Made by a program: the position numbers and the translations under genes | In this document: piece by piece, positions 10,867-22,240 of the stretch | How positions within the stretch are numbered: the stretch's first letter is position 1 | Layout of the letters: each line of letters opens with the position of its first letter | Notes under the pieces: model-generated | Told to the model about the DNA's origin: nothing | Databases searched by the model: none | What the model saw: only the letters and a program-made list of their open reading frames with translations | From: Coriaria nepalensis | Lineage: Eukaryota > Streptophyta > Magnoliopsida > Cucurbitales > Coriariaceae | Reading direction: 5' to 3' | Assembly: GCA_027186245.1 (NCBI GenBank) | Contig: CP114499.1 | Coordinates: forward strand, 4,221,001-4,285,000 | DNA: 64,000 bases

Positions 10867-12235
10867 TGGCATCGTGTCGCTGGGGATTATTTTCACTAAT
10901 TTATTAGTTATTTTTATTTTGTTTTGTTTAGTATTTAGTTTACTTAGTTTTTCTTTTTAATTTTTCAAGTAGTTATTTCATGCATAAGAAAGAATTTGAA
11001 ACTTTTGAGGCGTCTAGATACAACTTGAGATCCAAAGGAACCATTTTACATCCATCATCGGTTCTCACTTCACCTACGTCTTCTCATTCATTTGATTCTG
11101 AACTGGAGCAAGAAATTATGATGGCACACAATTTTACACTTAAGCAATTTGTGGTACCGATTATGGAACAACAACCTTTGTGCATTCAGTAGTCACAACT
11201 TAAGGTTGCTTTTGAGCTTAAATCATGTTTAATCCATCTTCTACCAACTATCTGTGATTTTGGAGGGGAGGATCTAAATAAGAATTTCAAAGAATTTCAT
11301 ATAGTATGTTCAAGCATGAAACTAACAGATATCTCCGAAGAATAAGTGAAGTTCAGAGCTTTTTCATTTTCTCTAGTTGATAGTGTAAAGGAGTAGTTAT
11401 ATGACTTTCCATCTGGTGCCGTCAATACTTGGAATGAGATTAATAGACTCTTTCTTGAGAAATACTTTCTCGCATCTAAGGCTACAATCATTCGAAAGGA
11501 GATATGTGGTATTCGACAATGCAGTAGAGAGACTCTTTATGAATACTAGGAACAATTCAAGAAGTTACGTGTAAATTGTCTTCATCATCAAATTATTGGG
11601 CAACTCTTACTTCAGTACTTTTATGAAGGTCTTTCACAAATGGAAAGAAGTATGATTGATATTGCGAGCGGAGGTGTTTTAATGGACAAGACTCATGTAG
11701 ATGCACGAGCTTTGATAGCAAACATAGCATCTACTTCTCAACAGTTCATTAATCGATCAGAGCCACCACCTATGAAAGTTAATGATGTCGGTGTAATCAG
11801 CATTCAACAACAACTCTCACAACTCACTTCAATGGTTTAGAAAATGGCTACTAGCAATATTCAACAAATAAAGGTGTGTGGAGTATGATCTATGCCAAGT
11901 CATACAGCTTATATGTGTCCATTTGTACAAGAGAATAACTTTGAACAAGCAAATGCATTGGAAGGATTTCAAGGGCAACAACGACCAAAGTATGACCAAT
12001 TTTCTTACACTTACAACGTTGGATGGAGAACATCCAAATTTTAGCTATGTATGAAATATTCAACAAGTTGTCCTTCACGCAAACTTTAATCGTCCACCTA
12101 GATTTCATCAACCAAAGATGCAACCTTCATACTAGTTTCAGTCTCAATACATGTCTCAAAATCCAGGTATATCTCTTGAGGATATAGTTAAATCTTTACA
12201 ATTTCAACGTAAATCCTTTTAAACTCTAGAAATCA
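10867..12235 (+). mobile_element. Decayed Athila-like Ty3/Gypsy gag with tRNA-Asp-type primer site
   Basis: The word ttggcatcgtgtcgctgggg near 10867 is a degraded form of the primer site complementary to the 3' end of plant tRNA-Asp, used by Athila-type elements. A gag frame follows from about 10980: SRYNLRSKGT-like N-terminus, EFHIVCSSMK, WLYDFPSGAVNTWNEINRLF with the Trp codon mutated to a stop, LFLEKYFLASKATIIRKEI, then SMIDIASGGVLMDKT and a zinc knuckle at about 11875-11920 whose second Cys codon is TGA. Several in-frame stops break it. After about 12235 the frame ends abruptly and the following DNA is unrelated. No protease, RT or integrase is present. It is a truncated fossil. Confidence 0.85.
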
Positions 12236-13980
12236 GGGAGGGCAATCACTATTTGAATCATGAGTAAACATAAGTAGATCATTGTCATCATAATCTGACT
12301 CTAAAACCTTGTCATTAAGAAATTCATTATATATATCTAGTGGCAATTCTTGATTAAGCCATGATCATATTTCTACCTCTACTATTCTACTATTCTGGGG
12401 GTAGGATTAAAACAAAGTTCTAGAGTCATCAACATCTTCCTCTTCATCACCAATTTCACTTTCTTCCACGTGAGAGTCATTTACATTTTGAGCGGGACAA
12501 GTTAATAGTAGATAGACTCTTCATTAAGTGGTTTCATCCTTACACTACACCTAATATCATGAAGAAAAAAAAAAAATCATTACTTTCACAATTATAAATA
12601 TGCTATAAAAAAATGCTCCTAATAATTAAGCTAGACCAAATTATAAATCAGTTGTATAAAATACTCTAGCAAGACAAAATTAATGAGTCATAATTATTTT
12701 TTTTCTGCCAAATATAAAACTTCATATAGCAAAACCACGAAAAAGAAAAGAAAAAAAAAAAAAAAAGTAAAAGGCCCAAAAGGAGCATCCCTCACAACCA
12801 ACATCCCAAGATCAGGAAATCAAGACAAAACAAAGGTTCTATGGTCTGACCAAACCAAAATTTCCCTTCGTCCTCCCACCAGGGACATGTACCAAATAAG
12901 TCCATAGTTGAACTCCTTAAAGTTTGGTCTTTCTCTATTTTATTTCTCAATTTAATTATCAATCTATATAATGAAAACACTACTTTCAATCATTAAATAA
13001 TGCTAATCTTTATAACAATTAGAGGGTTGCGAATCTATGTAAGTAGCTAAGAAACTCCTAAAAGAAAGTACGAGGAAACAATATTGTTCTTTTCATTTGT
13101 TGTTTCTTCCTAATATATGAAGGGGAAATTTTGATCAAATAGATAATATTGTGACAAAGATTTCAAAGAAAGAGTCACTGTGCAGCAATAATGTAAAAGA
13201 AAATATAAGTGGTCTCCTTCTTTTTGGTCAATATTGCAAAAGATATTGATCAATTGGTCCCCTTTTTTATTATCAAATTGCCTCATTCCTTAACTAAAAT
13301 ATTCATAAGCATCACTCCTATCCACACTTCAACAATTATTAAGGAATGAGACAATTTCATTGTAGTAGCATATAAAACTCTACTCCTATGCATACAACAT
13401 TTATTTATTAAACAGTTCATTTAACTATCCAAGTAGTTAATAGTTTCCATCAATTACTCAAAGAACAAAGAAAAATACTTAACATGGTGGACACAACATC
13501 TAGGGTTTCTGAAATATTTGCACTTTCGTGATTGTAAGAGTTAATCTTGTGTTGGCCTCACTGATTCGTGCATGGACGGTGGCAAGATTGTAGCTTTGAA
13601 ATAGAGGAAGAAGGTGGAGCAGATGAAGAAGATGGAGAAAGCCATGGAGTTAATGAGAGCAACTTCTATCATTTAGATAGAGGAAGTTTGAGGGGTTATA
13701 CATTCATATGGGCGGGTGGGCGGGTGTTCTTTTTAATAGGATCCGACCCATATTAAGTTCTATTACCACATAGATTCTTTACTTCACATGGCAAATCTGA
13801 CTAGATTGCCACATCAGTCAAGCGTTAAGTTTTAATGAAAAATTTGATAGAGAGGAGTCTTTCAGCCTTATTAAAAAATGTAGGGGGTTGTTTTCATACA
13901 TTCTAAAATGCAAGGAGTCTCTCATCTCTCTTACCGAACTAAGGCCAAGTCAATCTCATTGATCCAAAAGACATGAGGCT
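12236..13980. other. Intergenic DNA with an unidentified minus-strand coding-like fragment
   Basis: Between about 12250 and 12490 the minus strand reads an acidic fragment (DSHVEESEIGDEEEDVDDSR, then LNQELPLDIYNEFLNDKVLE) with stops between; it may be the end of another transposon but I cannot name it. The rest shows no gene. Positions 13845-13945 carry the inverted relative of the 5829-5945 repeat. Confidence 0.4.
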
Positions 13981-14061
13981 GATTCTGTAAGACAACTTAG
14001 CCAGTTAAGGAGATTCTATAAGACAACTTAGCCAGTTAAGGAGATTCTATAAGACAACTTA
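13981..14061. repeat. Tandem repeat, 31-bp unit, 2.6 copies
   Basis: Units begin gattct(g/a)taagacaact and run 13981-14011, 14012-14042 and 14043-14061 (partial). The copies differ at a single base. Confidence 0.9.
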
Positions 14062-14903
14062 TAAGGGGAAGAGGCTGCAAAAATCCGAACATAGGCTAAT
14101 AACCGTTGGACCGTTAGTGGCTTACTTCAAGAGGGCGTTAAATATAATTGATTATCTCGTAGTAACCGAAGGGAGGCGTCCTTGATTGCATTTTTTACGA
14201 GTGGACTGAGTTCAGTGGCTTACTTCCATGTGGGACGTACTATTGAAGGACGTATTATAGTAAAAAACTCGCATGCCTTGCCCCACAAGAAAATTCATGC
14301 CCAGAAAATAATATTCATCCACCAGTCAACTATAAATAAATAAAAAAAATTGAAGGGAAAAAAAGGTAAATAAAAAGTGATAAATGTATGAACATGATAA
14401 TGAATTCTCAATTCAGAAACGGAACTAACCCCAGCTCAGCCTAGGAGGCCGGAGCTGGGGAAAGTTTTCGTTTAAACTGAGTGGAAAATTTCGTCATCAA
14501 AACGCTTGTCGTCTAAATGGCCAAAAGGTGATACAAGTAATGTTACTCTTGCACGAGGACGTGGGTTGAATTCTATGAAAATTCATGCCAAGAAGATTCT
14601 AAAATAACTAAGAACAGGGGAAGAAGATAACCTTGTACGAGTTAGGTCAACATGTAAAAAACATACCAGCTAAAAGAAATTCCAAATCAAAACAATTGAG
14701 TCATATATAAAGTATAAACCATTAAGCTGATTCGATATTGTGCACACAACTCTAGATCCATGTACAAGATAATTTCCACAATTGAATCCCAAAATCAGAA
14801 GAGAAAGTACCATTAAAAATGACGGAAAAAAAAAAAAGAAAAAGAAGAAGCCGAAATATGGATTTGGGGAATCACTGTTCTAGGGTTTCTGAATTGTATT
14901 CCA
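14062..14903. other. Intergenic DNA with one strong hairpin
   Basis: No gene seen apart from the 3' flank of the short gene that follows. Positions 14429-14460 form a hairpin with perfect 9-bp arms (ccccagctc / gagctgggg) around a 14-base loop that itself contains gcct..aggc. It has no T-run after it and no neighbouring gene to terminate. Confidence 0.4.
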
Positions 14904-15110
14904 TCACCTGGAATTGGCGAAGCGTGCAAGGGATCTGAAGATGCGAGAGAGGGCGAGGCGGAAGCGAGGGTAAGCTCTGAAGCTGGCAATGGCGGTTTGG
15001 CGGAGAAGTTCCTCTACCGTTTGCACAAAGAGGTTGAGGCTCCGGATCGGCGGCAGGTAGAGCGTCAAGGGCACCGCCGAGAACGCCACCGCGAACAATA
15101 GCTGCAGCAT
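14904..15110 (-). CDS. Small conserved plant protein of unknown function, 68 aa
   Basis: A 68-residue protein starting MLQLLFAVAFSAVPLTLYLP. The first ~20 residues form a hydrophobic segment (signal anchor or single membrane span); the rest is arginine-rich with a pattern like RSLNLFVQTVEELLRQ and FRAYPRFRLALSRIF. I have a memory of very similar short proteins of about 65-70 residues across dicots, annotated as unknown. The open frame extends 27 codons further upstream (to 15191), but that extension is asparagine/threonine low-complexity, so I choose the Met at 15110. Four site II (TGGGCC/RGCCCA) elements lie upstream, as in housekeeping promoters. Function unknown. Confidence 0.7.
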   Translation of the reverse strand: MLQLLFAVAFSAVPLTLYLPPIRSLNLFVQTVEELLRQTAIASFRAYPRFRLALSRIFRSLARFANSR

Positions 15111-15207
15111 TTTAGTTGGATTTTCGATCTGGGTATTATTATTATTATTTGTTTTCGTGGGTGTGTGTTTATTGATGACAATTATTAACATTGGAATAAA
15201 ACGTGTA

Positions 15208-15304
15208 AGCCCAAAAGCTTGATCTTAGGCCAGCCCGAAATTTAATAATAAGGTTGGGCCAATTACATAAACATGGGCCCAAGTCTCTCACCAGGGAATG
15301 GGCC
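15208..15304 (-). promoter_or_regulatory. Cluster of four site II (TGGGCY) elements
   Basis: AGCCCA at 15208-15213, TGGGCC at 15255-15260, the palindrome TGGGCCCA at 15274-15281 and TGGGCC at 15299-15304 lie 100-195 bp upstream of the short minus-strand gene. Site II elements are bound by TCP factors and mark proliferating-cell housekeeping promoters in plants. The cluster supports that the short frame is a real, expressed gene. Confidence 0.55.
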
Positions 15305-15388
15305 ATGTCCAGCAAAACTATAGTTTATCCAAACTCCATATATATATATATATTTCTTCTTTTGGTTTTACAGCTAAGTGTTCCGAAA

Positions 15389-17110
15389 CAATGAGCTAGG
15401 ATTGGAAATAGCACACATTGCGGTCCCAACTGTGCTGGCTTTAATGGCAGCTCCGATTGCTTCTCTGATCAACATGGCATGTATTGGAGACATAGGTTCT
15501 TGTTAACATTTCCATTATCTCTTCTCCATTTTGTTGTTGGATCTAAATGTTAGTATCCTTCTGGGTTGTTTAGTAGTGTCCAAATTGGATATGGACTGAA
15601 TTTAGTATTGCTATACAGAGGTCCAGCGGAACTTGCTGCTGTGGGAGTTTCCATTGTTATTTTCAATCAAGTATTGGAAGATAGTGATTTTCCCACTTGT
15701 TAGTGTCACTACCTCTTTTGTTGCTGAAGAGGATGCCGGGAATGATAATCAGGAGAAGGGTTTTTCTGACATCAAAGATGTGGAAATGGAAGAGCTTGTT
15801 CCACTTGTTCGCATGTATTTTTTCCTTTTTTAGTATTCCTATCACTATGTGTTACTTAAATACATGTTTTGAGTTTGATTTTAACATGTGGGCAATTACT
15901 TATTGCTCTAGAGACGAAGACAGAGCGAGGGCAATTACTTATTGCGCTAGAAGCGAAGACAGAGCCTGGGAGAAGACATATACGATCCGCTTCATCATCA
16001 TTGATTATAGGAGGAGTTCTTGGGATCCTTCGAGCTTTATTTCTCATTTTCATGGCTAAACCTATCTTGAACTACATGGGTGTCAATTCTGTGAGTACAT
16101 GGAGGCTTGAGCTGTTTAAAAAAACTAAGTTGTCTATACATCAACTAAATAATACGTAAAAGGAGATACAATGTTTTTCTTCCTTATTGCAGAATTCTCC
16201 TATGCGAAACCCAGCAAGACAATACTTGATTTTACAGTCACTTGGTGCTCCTGCCATTCTTCTGTCTTTGGCAATGCAGGGGATTTTCTGTGGATTTAAA
16301 AATACAAAAACCCCTTTATATGCTACATGTAACAATTCTTCCTGCACTTCTTTTATATATATATGTATATTTCAACCTGTACTATTAATCAGGCCTCTTT
16401 GATTCCAACATAGTGGCCTGAGATTTAGCTAACATCATTTTGGATCCAATACTCATGTTCGTTTTCGGTCTGGTTGTCAGGGGTGCAGCCATTGCCCATT
16501 TCTCAGTGAGTTCTATCTTTCAGTACTTTCTTTTTTCTCCTTAATTTTCTCAGCTTTTTCATCTTGATACCTGGTCATAATAGGTACTTAATTTCCCTCG
16601 TACTTTTATGGAGATTAATTAAAGAAGTCGATCTCTTACCACCAAGCTTCAATGACATCCAATTTGTCCGGTTTTTGAAAAACGGTAAGATTTGTAAGCC
16701 TAATCAGTGCAGTACTCAAACTAAAATGTAACTGGGTAATGATGGTCAAATTCAGGGGTCTTTTTGTTGGTGAGGGTGATAGCAGCCACATTTTGTGTGA
16801 CATTAGCAGCATCTTTAGCTGCAAGGCAGGGACCGAAACCCATGGTTGCATTTCAAGTTTGCTAGCAGATATGACTCACCACCTCTTTACTTGCTGATGG
16901 CTTAGCCATTTTACCAGTCAGGTACCAAACACGTGTATTATTAATATTATTTGATGATATGATATCTAGCAATTAAAATTAGTCCAAATTTTAGTTAATT
17001 CTTCATCAATGTTTCAGGCCATCCTTGCAAGTGCATTTGCTAGGAACGGTAATGGCAAAGCCACACGGCTACTGTTTCTCAGCATACTACTTTTGTCAGA
17101 ACAATGAGTA
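15389..17110 (+). pseudogene. Decayed MATE transporter (DETOXIFICATION/FRD3-like) gene
   Basis: Fragments in correct order match the plant MATE family near FRD3/DTX42-43: ELGLEIAHIAVPTVLALMAA (15391-15480), AELAAVGVSIVIFNQ (15625-15672), FPLVSVTTSFVAEEDAG (15695-15740), SASSSLIIGGVLGILRALFL to LNYMGVNS (15990-16090), RNPARQYLILQSLGAPAILL to KTPLYAT (16205-16328), DPILMFVFGLVVRGAAIAHF (16445-16505), LVRVIAATFCVTLAASLAAR (16765-16830) and QAILASAFARNG (17018-17055). Introns remain between pieces, so this is not a retrocopy. Frameshifts, missing transmembrane segments and a 40-bp in-exon tandem duplication (15891-15972) show it is dead. Family members export citrate or other organic anions or drugs at membranes. 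Confidence 0.88.
15887..15972 (+). repeat. Short tandem duplication inside the MATE pseudogene
   Basis: The sequence gcaattacttattgc(t/g)ctag followed by a cgaagacagagc tail occurs twice in direct tandem with about 42-bp spacing. It duplicates the hydrophilic-loop coding region ahead of the SASSSLIIGG segment. Confidence 0.8.
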
Positions 17111-17347
17111 TTTCTCATTGTTTTCAGTTAGTCGCATGCCGGTTTTAAGCTTCTTCTTCCGGGTTTCAACATAAATTGCCCGTGCCGTCCCATACCGCGT
17201 ACCGAATAGATACCAATAATAATGTCGTATAGTATTTACTGATAAAGTTTGGGCTAAAATCGCTAACCAAGACTGAATGCAGTGTTGGAGAAAAATATGT
17301 TAGAAAGCAGTCAGTTTGAGATAGGCTTAAATCTAATGTAATAGCTA

Positions 17348-17387
<40 letters not shown>

Positions 17388-18972
17388 TTGAAAGTATTAT
17401 ACTTCTAATTAAGTTAATCTGATTATAAATATTTACCCAAATGAATCTCACATTAATTACCCAAATAAATATAATCTAAATTTTGGTGGGAAAAGTATTT
17501 ATACCCAAAAGAAAACAAGTAATAGAAAAAAGAATTGACATTGGTTGAGTGCACCACCGAAAGGCACGGGGGGGGGGGGGGGGGGTGGACATGCACCTTT
17601 CCTCATTTTCAAAACCCCCATTTTTTTCTCCCATGCGGGTAAAATCAATTTTTATAATAATTAATAAAAAATTATGTAAATTGTTTTTTATTTATTTAAG
17701 TAATTCTATTTAATAATAATAATAATAAAAATAAATAATAATAAAAAAAGGGGAAGGGGCGGGGGTAGAGAGACTCGCCAATTTCATTCCTCCACCAATT
17801 TCATTCCTCCACCGATTTCATTCCACTCCATCACATCCAGAAATAGAAAAAGCAAGAAATCTGTCATGGTGGACTTTCAATCCAATGTACCAACCATATC
17901 AAGAAGGTCGACAGGTCACTCTCTTCTTCTATTTCTTCTTTCATTATTATTCTTTCCCTTCCCTTCCCCATATAAATGAATTGGCCTTACCCCAAAACTC
18001 CACAGAACCCAATTACCACAAATAGTTAAAAGGAAGACGAAAATTCAAATCATAATCAAGCATCAGAAATGAATACCATTACCAGCATCAGATCTCTATT
18101 CCTTGAAGATTTGAAAGAATCTAGGGGATAACTTTTATATCATTTCTGTCTCACATGTCACAATCCACATATTCCTAACATAATCTCAAAAACCCACTAC
18201 TAACAAGGAATTGGAATCCACGGCAGCACAGCTTCCCACGCCTAAATCCTCAACCCAAAATCAAATAAATAATTGCCAAATCCTAATTAACAATCAGCTA
18301 ATTGAGCACCCAAATGATAAATCATAATAAATAAAGAGAAATGAAAGAGTAAGTGGATGCAACACTAATTTCTCTGAAACCCAGATTTATTAATACCAAA
18401 TTACAAGGGGGGAAAAAAAAAAATATATATATATATATATAATAACTTAGGAAGTAAGATCCCTTTTACATTCCCAAAAATGGACCAGAGGTCATGACAA
18501 TGAATACTGAACAGTTCAAATTTCAGTAAACTCTTCAAGAAGAAGAAGAAGAGAGATGGCAAGACCTTTTTTCTCTGAGGTGAAATGAATAAGGGGGTGA
18601 GTCTAAGCAAGAAATATGAAAGAATTGGCGAACTTGTAAGCCTAAGATTTTCAAAATATTGGAGAGAGCCTAAAGAAAGAATCCAGGTTGTTTTTAATTT
18701 TCCAAACCTAACCCAGAAGCTTTCTTATCATCCTTTTTTTTTTTTGGGTCCTGAACTTAAGTTGTAAGAATAAAAATGGTGAAAATGAATCTCATCTTTC
18801 AAAGAAGCTTTCTCTTCTCCTTCCCCTTTTTCTTTGTAACTACCTTCCTCTTCTCAAACCCGCCTTTCACCAACAAAAGTCGGAAGTAAAAAAAAAAAAA
18901 AACAGGCATATGTTATTATATACCAAAACCTATATATTGTTAGCTACCTCTTTTCTCGCTGAAAAAAATATT
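17111..18972. other. Intergenic DNA and 3' flank of the CCCH gene, with simple repeats
   Basis: Holds an AT run followed by a T run (17343-17389), an 18-base G homopolymer (17568-17585), (TAA)-type runs near 17710-17750 and an AT run at 18419-18441. No gene is seen. The last few hundred bases are probably the 3' UTR of the minus-strand CCCH gene. The G homopolymer is a likely assembly or sequencing weak point. Confidence 0.5.
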
Positions 18973-21105
18973 TCAGTTTTGCTGAGCAACGAGATGATCC
19001 AGTTGCATTTTTTCAAGCCATGCCCCCAAAACTGCATGATCTACTGCTTCCATCTGGGAGTTCATATTAGAAGTCTCACTGGAGGAAACAGTGTTCATAC
19101 CACCTGATGTAGGTGGTGGTGGAGGAGGCTGTGGTGGTGGTTGTGGTGGTGCTAGCTTCTCTTTCAACTCTGTTGGAGATTCTCTAACAAGTGATTGGAC
19201 CCATGATAAGTCGGGCTCTTCCCCATTGTTCCCAAGGTCAAATGAAGAAGAGCAACGAAGCTTACCAAATTCATCTGCATTAACAGTCCAATCAGCCGGT
19301 CCATTAGAAGATCCCCATTTGGACCAAGGACTTATCTGAGAGCCCATAGCCAGTGTCGATGAATTGGAACCAAGCTCACTTGAAATGAGGCTCCGAAATT
19401 GTTGCTGCTTCTCTCGCTGAGCTAACATAGACATTCTAGAGCTTAATGGTGAGATGGGTTCCACATTTCTAGGAGACATTCTGCCAGAAGATGGAACCCC
19501 AAAAGAAGCCTGCAATAAAGGGTGGTCAACATTTTTTGGAGAGTAGTTTGTGTTTATCGGTGATAACATACTCTGCTGCTGTTGAAATTGATTGAGAAGG
19601 GCAGATTTATGTGTTGGAGAGAAAACAGTAGAAGCCAGTGCCTGATCAGAGTAACGGGGAGATGAACTTTCAGCAGAAAAGAGATCATCAAGATTTGAGG
19701 GTGTTAGAATTTTCATTCGACCAGATCGACCCAAACCATTGGAACTTAAAGACGGTTGGGAAAGAGAGGAAAATTCATTTAGAAGTTGTTGTTGATGCAC
19801 GTCAACTGGAATGTCTCTTGCATTCAGGGAAGATCTCAGGCGACTGGATTGTAGATTGCTTCCAGGAAGATGCAAGGCTGGGACATTTGGTTGAGGCCAA
19901 GCCATGGAAGAGTGTGACATGCCATTGGCAGATGGAGATAAAGGAGGAGTGAACGGTGAAGGAGACATGACAGACATTGAAGATGGAGAACCAGGTAAGA
20001 GGTTCATAGCAGCTGCATAATCCATTGCAGCAGCGCTGGAAGCACCACTACGAGGAGAAGGGACAGCAGAACCTGTTGAAACATACAATGGGCGGAGTTC
20101 TTCCGTAGTGTGGGCAAAGAAGCAGACTCTCCTTGCACAGCTTGTACCATCCTTGCAAAGTCGAGTTCTATATTGTGCTGGGTGAAGCCAACACTCAAAA
20201 ACTCCATGGGCATATTCACACATATCTCCTCGTCTACAAGCCCCCTTCCGGAAATCTGGACAAGGAACACAGCTGTAATGGAACTTCCTTGGATCCCTCC
20301 TTCGAGCATTTTCTCCGGGATGGACAAAAGGGCACTCAGTCCAATCATGAGAGTAGGCACGTGAGCAAGGTCGCACCTTAAATGAATACATCCTAAACTC
20401 ATCAGTTGAGTAAATGCTGTTCTTAATGTCTGGGAGGGATGGGTCAACAGGATATTCTTTCTTCTCTGATGCAAAAGATAGAGGGAAATCACTAAACTTG
20501 GACCTCGTCGGTGAGGAAACTATTTCTGAACTAGAGAAAGAACCGTTTTGAGGGGATGCTGGAAGAGGAGGAGAATCTGAATTGAAATTCCCTGAAACTA
20601 TTGAATGGAATTCACCAGAAGAATCATTTGTTGATAGCAGCGCTTCAAGAGTTAATCTGACATCTTGAAGCTTAGGAGGAATGACGATAACATCAACAGG
20701 ACGATCTCCATTACCATCCACCAAATTTGGATCGGCACCCGCTGTTAACAGCAGTTTCACAACCTCAATAGCATTCACAGCTCCACCTGAGGCTGCACAG
20801 TGGAGGGCAGTGCTTTTGTCAAGTCCAACAGAACGATTTACATTGGATTCAGACAAAGAAAGAATCAGCTTCATAATTTCAATGCTACCATATGTAGCAG
20901 CAACCATTAAAGGAGTTCTATGCTGATTAACCATCTGCTTGGAGCCCTTTTGCCGACCATACCAAAGACCAATCTCATCGATACCAGATGGATCCCGCTC
21001 AACTGATGCCCTGAATCCCTCAATGTCATCATTGGCAGCAAGTTCTAGCAAGCTGGAAAAAGCATCTTCAGTTTCAACGGTCAAGTTATTCATGGCTATG
21101 TCCAA
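18973..21105 (-). CDS. CCCH zinc-finger protein with ankyrin repeats (RR-TZF subfamily, C3H66/30/56-like)
   Basis: A 710-residue intronless protein. Two ankyrin repeats lie at about residues 62-92 and 97-128. The arginine-rich region with an unpaired CCH finger (C247, C258, H262) precedes the plant tandem zinc finger: C282-x7-C290-x5-C296-x3-H300, 16 residues, then C317-x5-C323-x4-C328-x3-H332, exactly the family spacing. A serine/proline-rich middle follows; the C-terminal part holds [15 protein letters not shown] (nuclear-export-like), a proline run, and the conserved tail [17 protein letters not shown]. Arabidopsis relatives (AtTZF7-9 group, C3H30/C3H56/C3H66) bind RNA or DNA, shuttle between nucleus and cytoplasmic granules and act in stress and reproductive transition. 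Start at 21105 gives the typical MNNLTVE-like beginning. All key Cys/His are present, so it should be functional. Confidence 0.96.
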   Translation of the reverse strand: MDIAMNNLTVETEDAFSSLLELAANDDIEGFRASVERDPSGIDEIGLWYGRQKGSKQMVNQHRTPLMVAATYGSIEIMKLILSLSESNVNRSVGLDKSTALHCAASGGAVNAIEVVKLLLTAGADPNLVDGNGDRPVDVIVIPPKLQDVRLTLEALLSTNDSSGEFHSIVSGNFNSDSPPLPASPQNGSFSSSEIVSSPTRSKFSDFPLSFASEKKEYPVDPSLPDIKNSIYSTDEFRMYSFKVRPCSRAYSHDWTECPFVHPGENARRRDPRKFHYSCVPCPDFRKGACRRGDMCEYAHGVFECWLHPAQYRTRLCKDGTSCARRVCFFAHTTEELRPLYVSTGSAVPSPRSGASSAAAMDYAAAMNLLPGSPSSMSVMSPSPFTPPLSPSANGMSHSSMAWPQPNVPALHLPGSNLQSSRLRSSLNARDIPVDVHQQQLLNEFSSLSQPSLSSNGLGRSGRMKILTPSNLDDLFSAESSSPRYSDQALASTVFSPTHKSALLNQFQQQQSMLSPINTNYSPKNVDHPLLQASFGVPSSGRMSPRNVEPISPLSSRMSMLAQREKQQQFRSLISSELGSNSSTLAMGSQISPWSKWGSSNGPADWTVNADEFGKLRCSSSFDLGNNGEEPDLSWVQSLVRESPTELKEKLAPPQPPPQPPPPPPTSGGMNTVSSSETSNMNSQMEAVDHAVLGAWLEKMQLDHLVAQQN

Positions 21106-22240
21106 TAGTTTACTTTCGTGAAAATAATGAACAGATGAGTAGAAGATGGTCTCGGATTTAATAGCTCAACTCATAGCACATGCTTTATTGATCGGCTGGA
21201 AAGCTAGCTGAAAACAAGATTCCCAGAAGGAAAAGAGAAAAGTAAGATGACCAACAAATAAAATGTTAGCTCTGGAACAATTCAGAAGATAAATAGCCAT
21301 ATATCCATTTAAATATATACATAGCAAAACAAAGTTATCGATTTCGTTCATGTTTCCATCTGAGAAAATAATTAAAACATAAAATACAGAAAATGATTCA
21401 AGCAATAATCATTCGTATACTCATATTCATCGAAACTAGATGAGAAAGTACGAAAAAATAAGAAAAATCAGGTTATCATCCAATATATATTGGAACAAAA
21501 GAAAGATTTTTTAGAAACGATTACACACGGGGGACCATTAGCAACAGTCACTTTGCGGATCTTCTCCTTAAAAGCGATGTTAACTCCATCTATATATACA
21601 AACGAAACGATAAAACAAGAAAACAAACAACAGCAAGAACAACTCGAAGGAAAAAAAGAAAAAAAAAAAAAAGGGAAAGGGAAAGGACGAAGAAATATTT
21701 AACAGCTTTGCGGTTATGATAATAAGATCAGAGCCGATGAAGCTTCTCCTCAGTAAAGATTTTGATCAAACATGCAGAATCGTTGATTGAGAGTAAATCT
21801 ACCCTTTCAATTTTATACTTTCCTTCTTAAAATCATGCTAAAGAAAACCAAAAGCGCAAGGCAAGCAGGACCAAAAATCAAGTCATGTGATCAATCACTT
21901 TACGCCTTCTCTTAAACAAAGAATCATCATCATCAAGGACAGGAGTTCGTAGATAGCAGAAGCAAAAGCCTAGTAGTCTGAGCAGGAAACACAAAACTCC
22001 GATCGAAGATAATCTTACCGATTTTCCAGCAGAGGAAGTGAGTAAAGCCGCATTTCATACTGTCAGGTACAGAACGATCTAGAGATTCAAAGAAGATGCT
22101 GCTTGGCTATCGAGAAAAAGAGAGAAACTAGCGTCTATTATTTTCTTCAGCGAGAAAATTTTGAGTGGGGGTGAGAGAGAAAAGAGAGACAGAGACAGAG
22201 AGTTTGCTCTTCTTTCATCTCCAATACCAAAGACAGAGAC
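21106..22240 (-). promoter_or_regulatory. Long 5' leader of the CCCH gene, probably with an intron, plus promoter
   Basis: A good splice donor (exon ends at 22019; intron begins gtaaga on the minus strand) and a purine/pyrimidine-rich block at 22160-22260 (GA repeats on the plus strand) suggest a first non-coding exon around 22020-22200 and a 5' UTR intron of roughly 0.9 kb ending near 21120. Long 5' UTR introns are common in this subfamily. The acceptor is not certain. A 79-codon frame inside (21405-21166) most likely lies in the intron. Confidence 0.45.

Noticed and set aside
14429..14460. Hairpin ccccagctc/gagctgggg as a terminator or small RNA
   Set aside because: Eukaryotic context, no T run and no flanking gene; no miRNA-like long arm.
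17568..17585. 18-base G homopolymer as a G-quadruplex regulatory element
   Set aside because: A single uninterrupted run in intergenic DNA, prone to sequencing or assembly error; no gene context to support function.
19638..19952. Plus-strand frames inside the CCCH gene region
   Set aside because: Antisense shadows of the 710-codon minus-strand gene.
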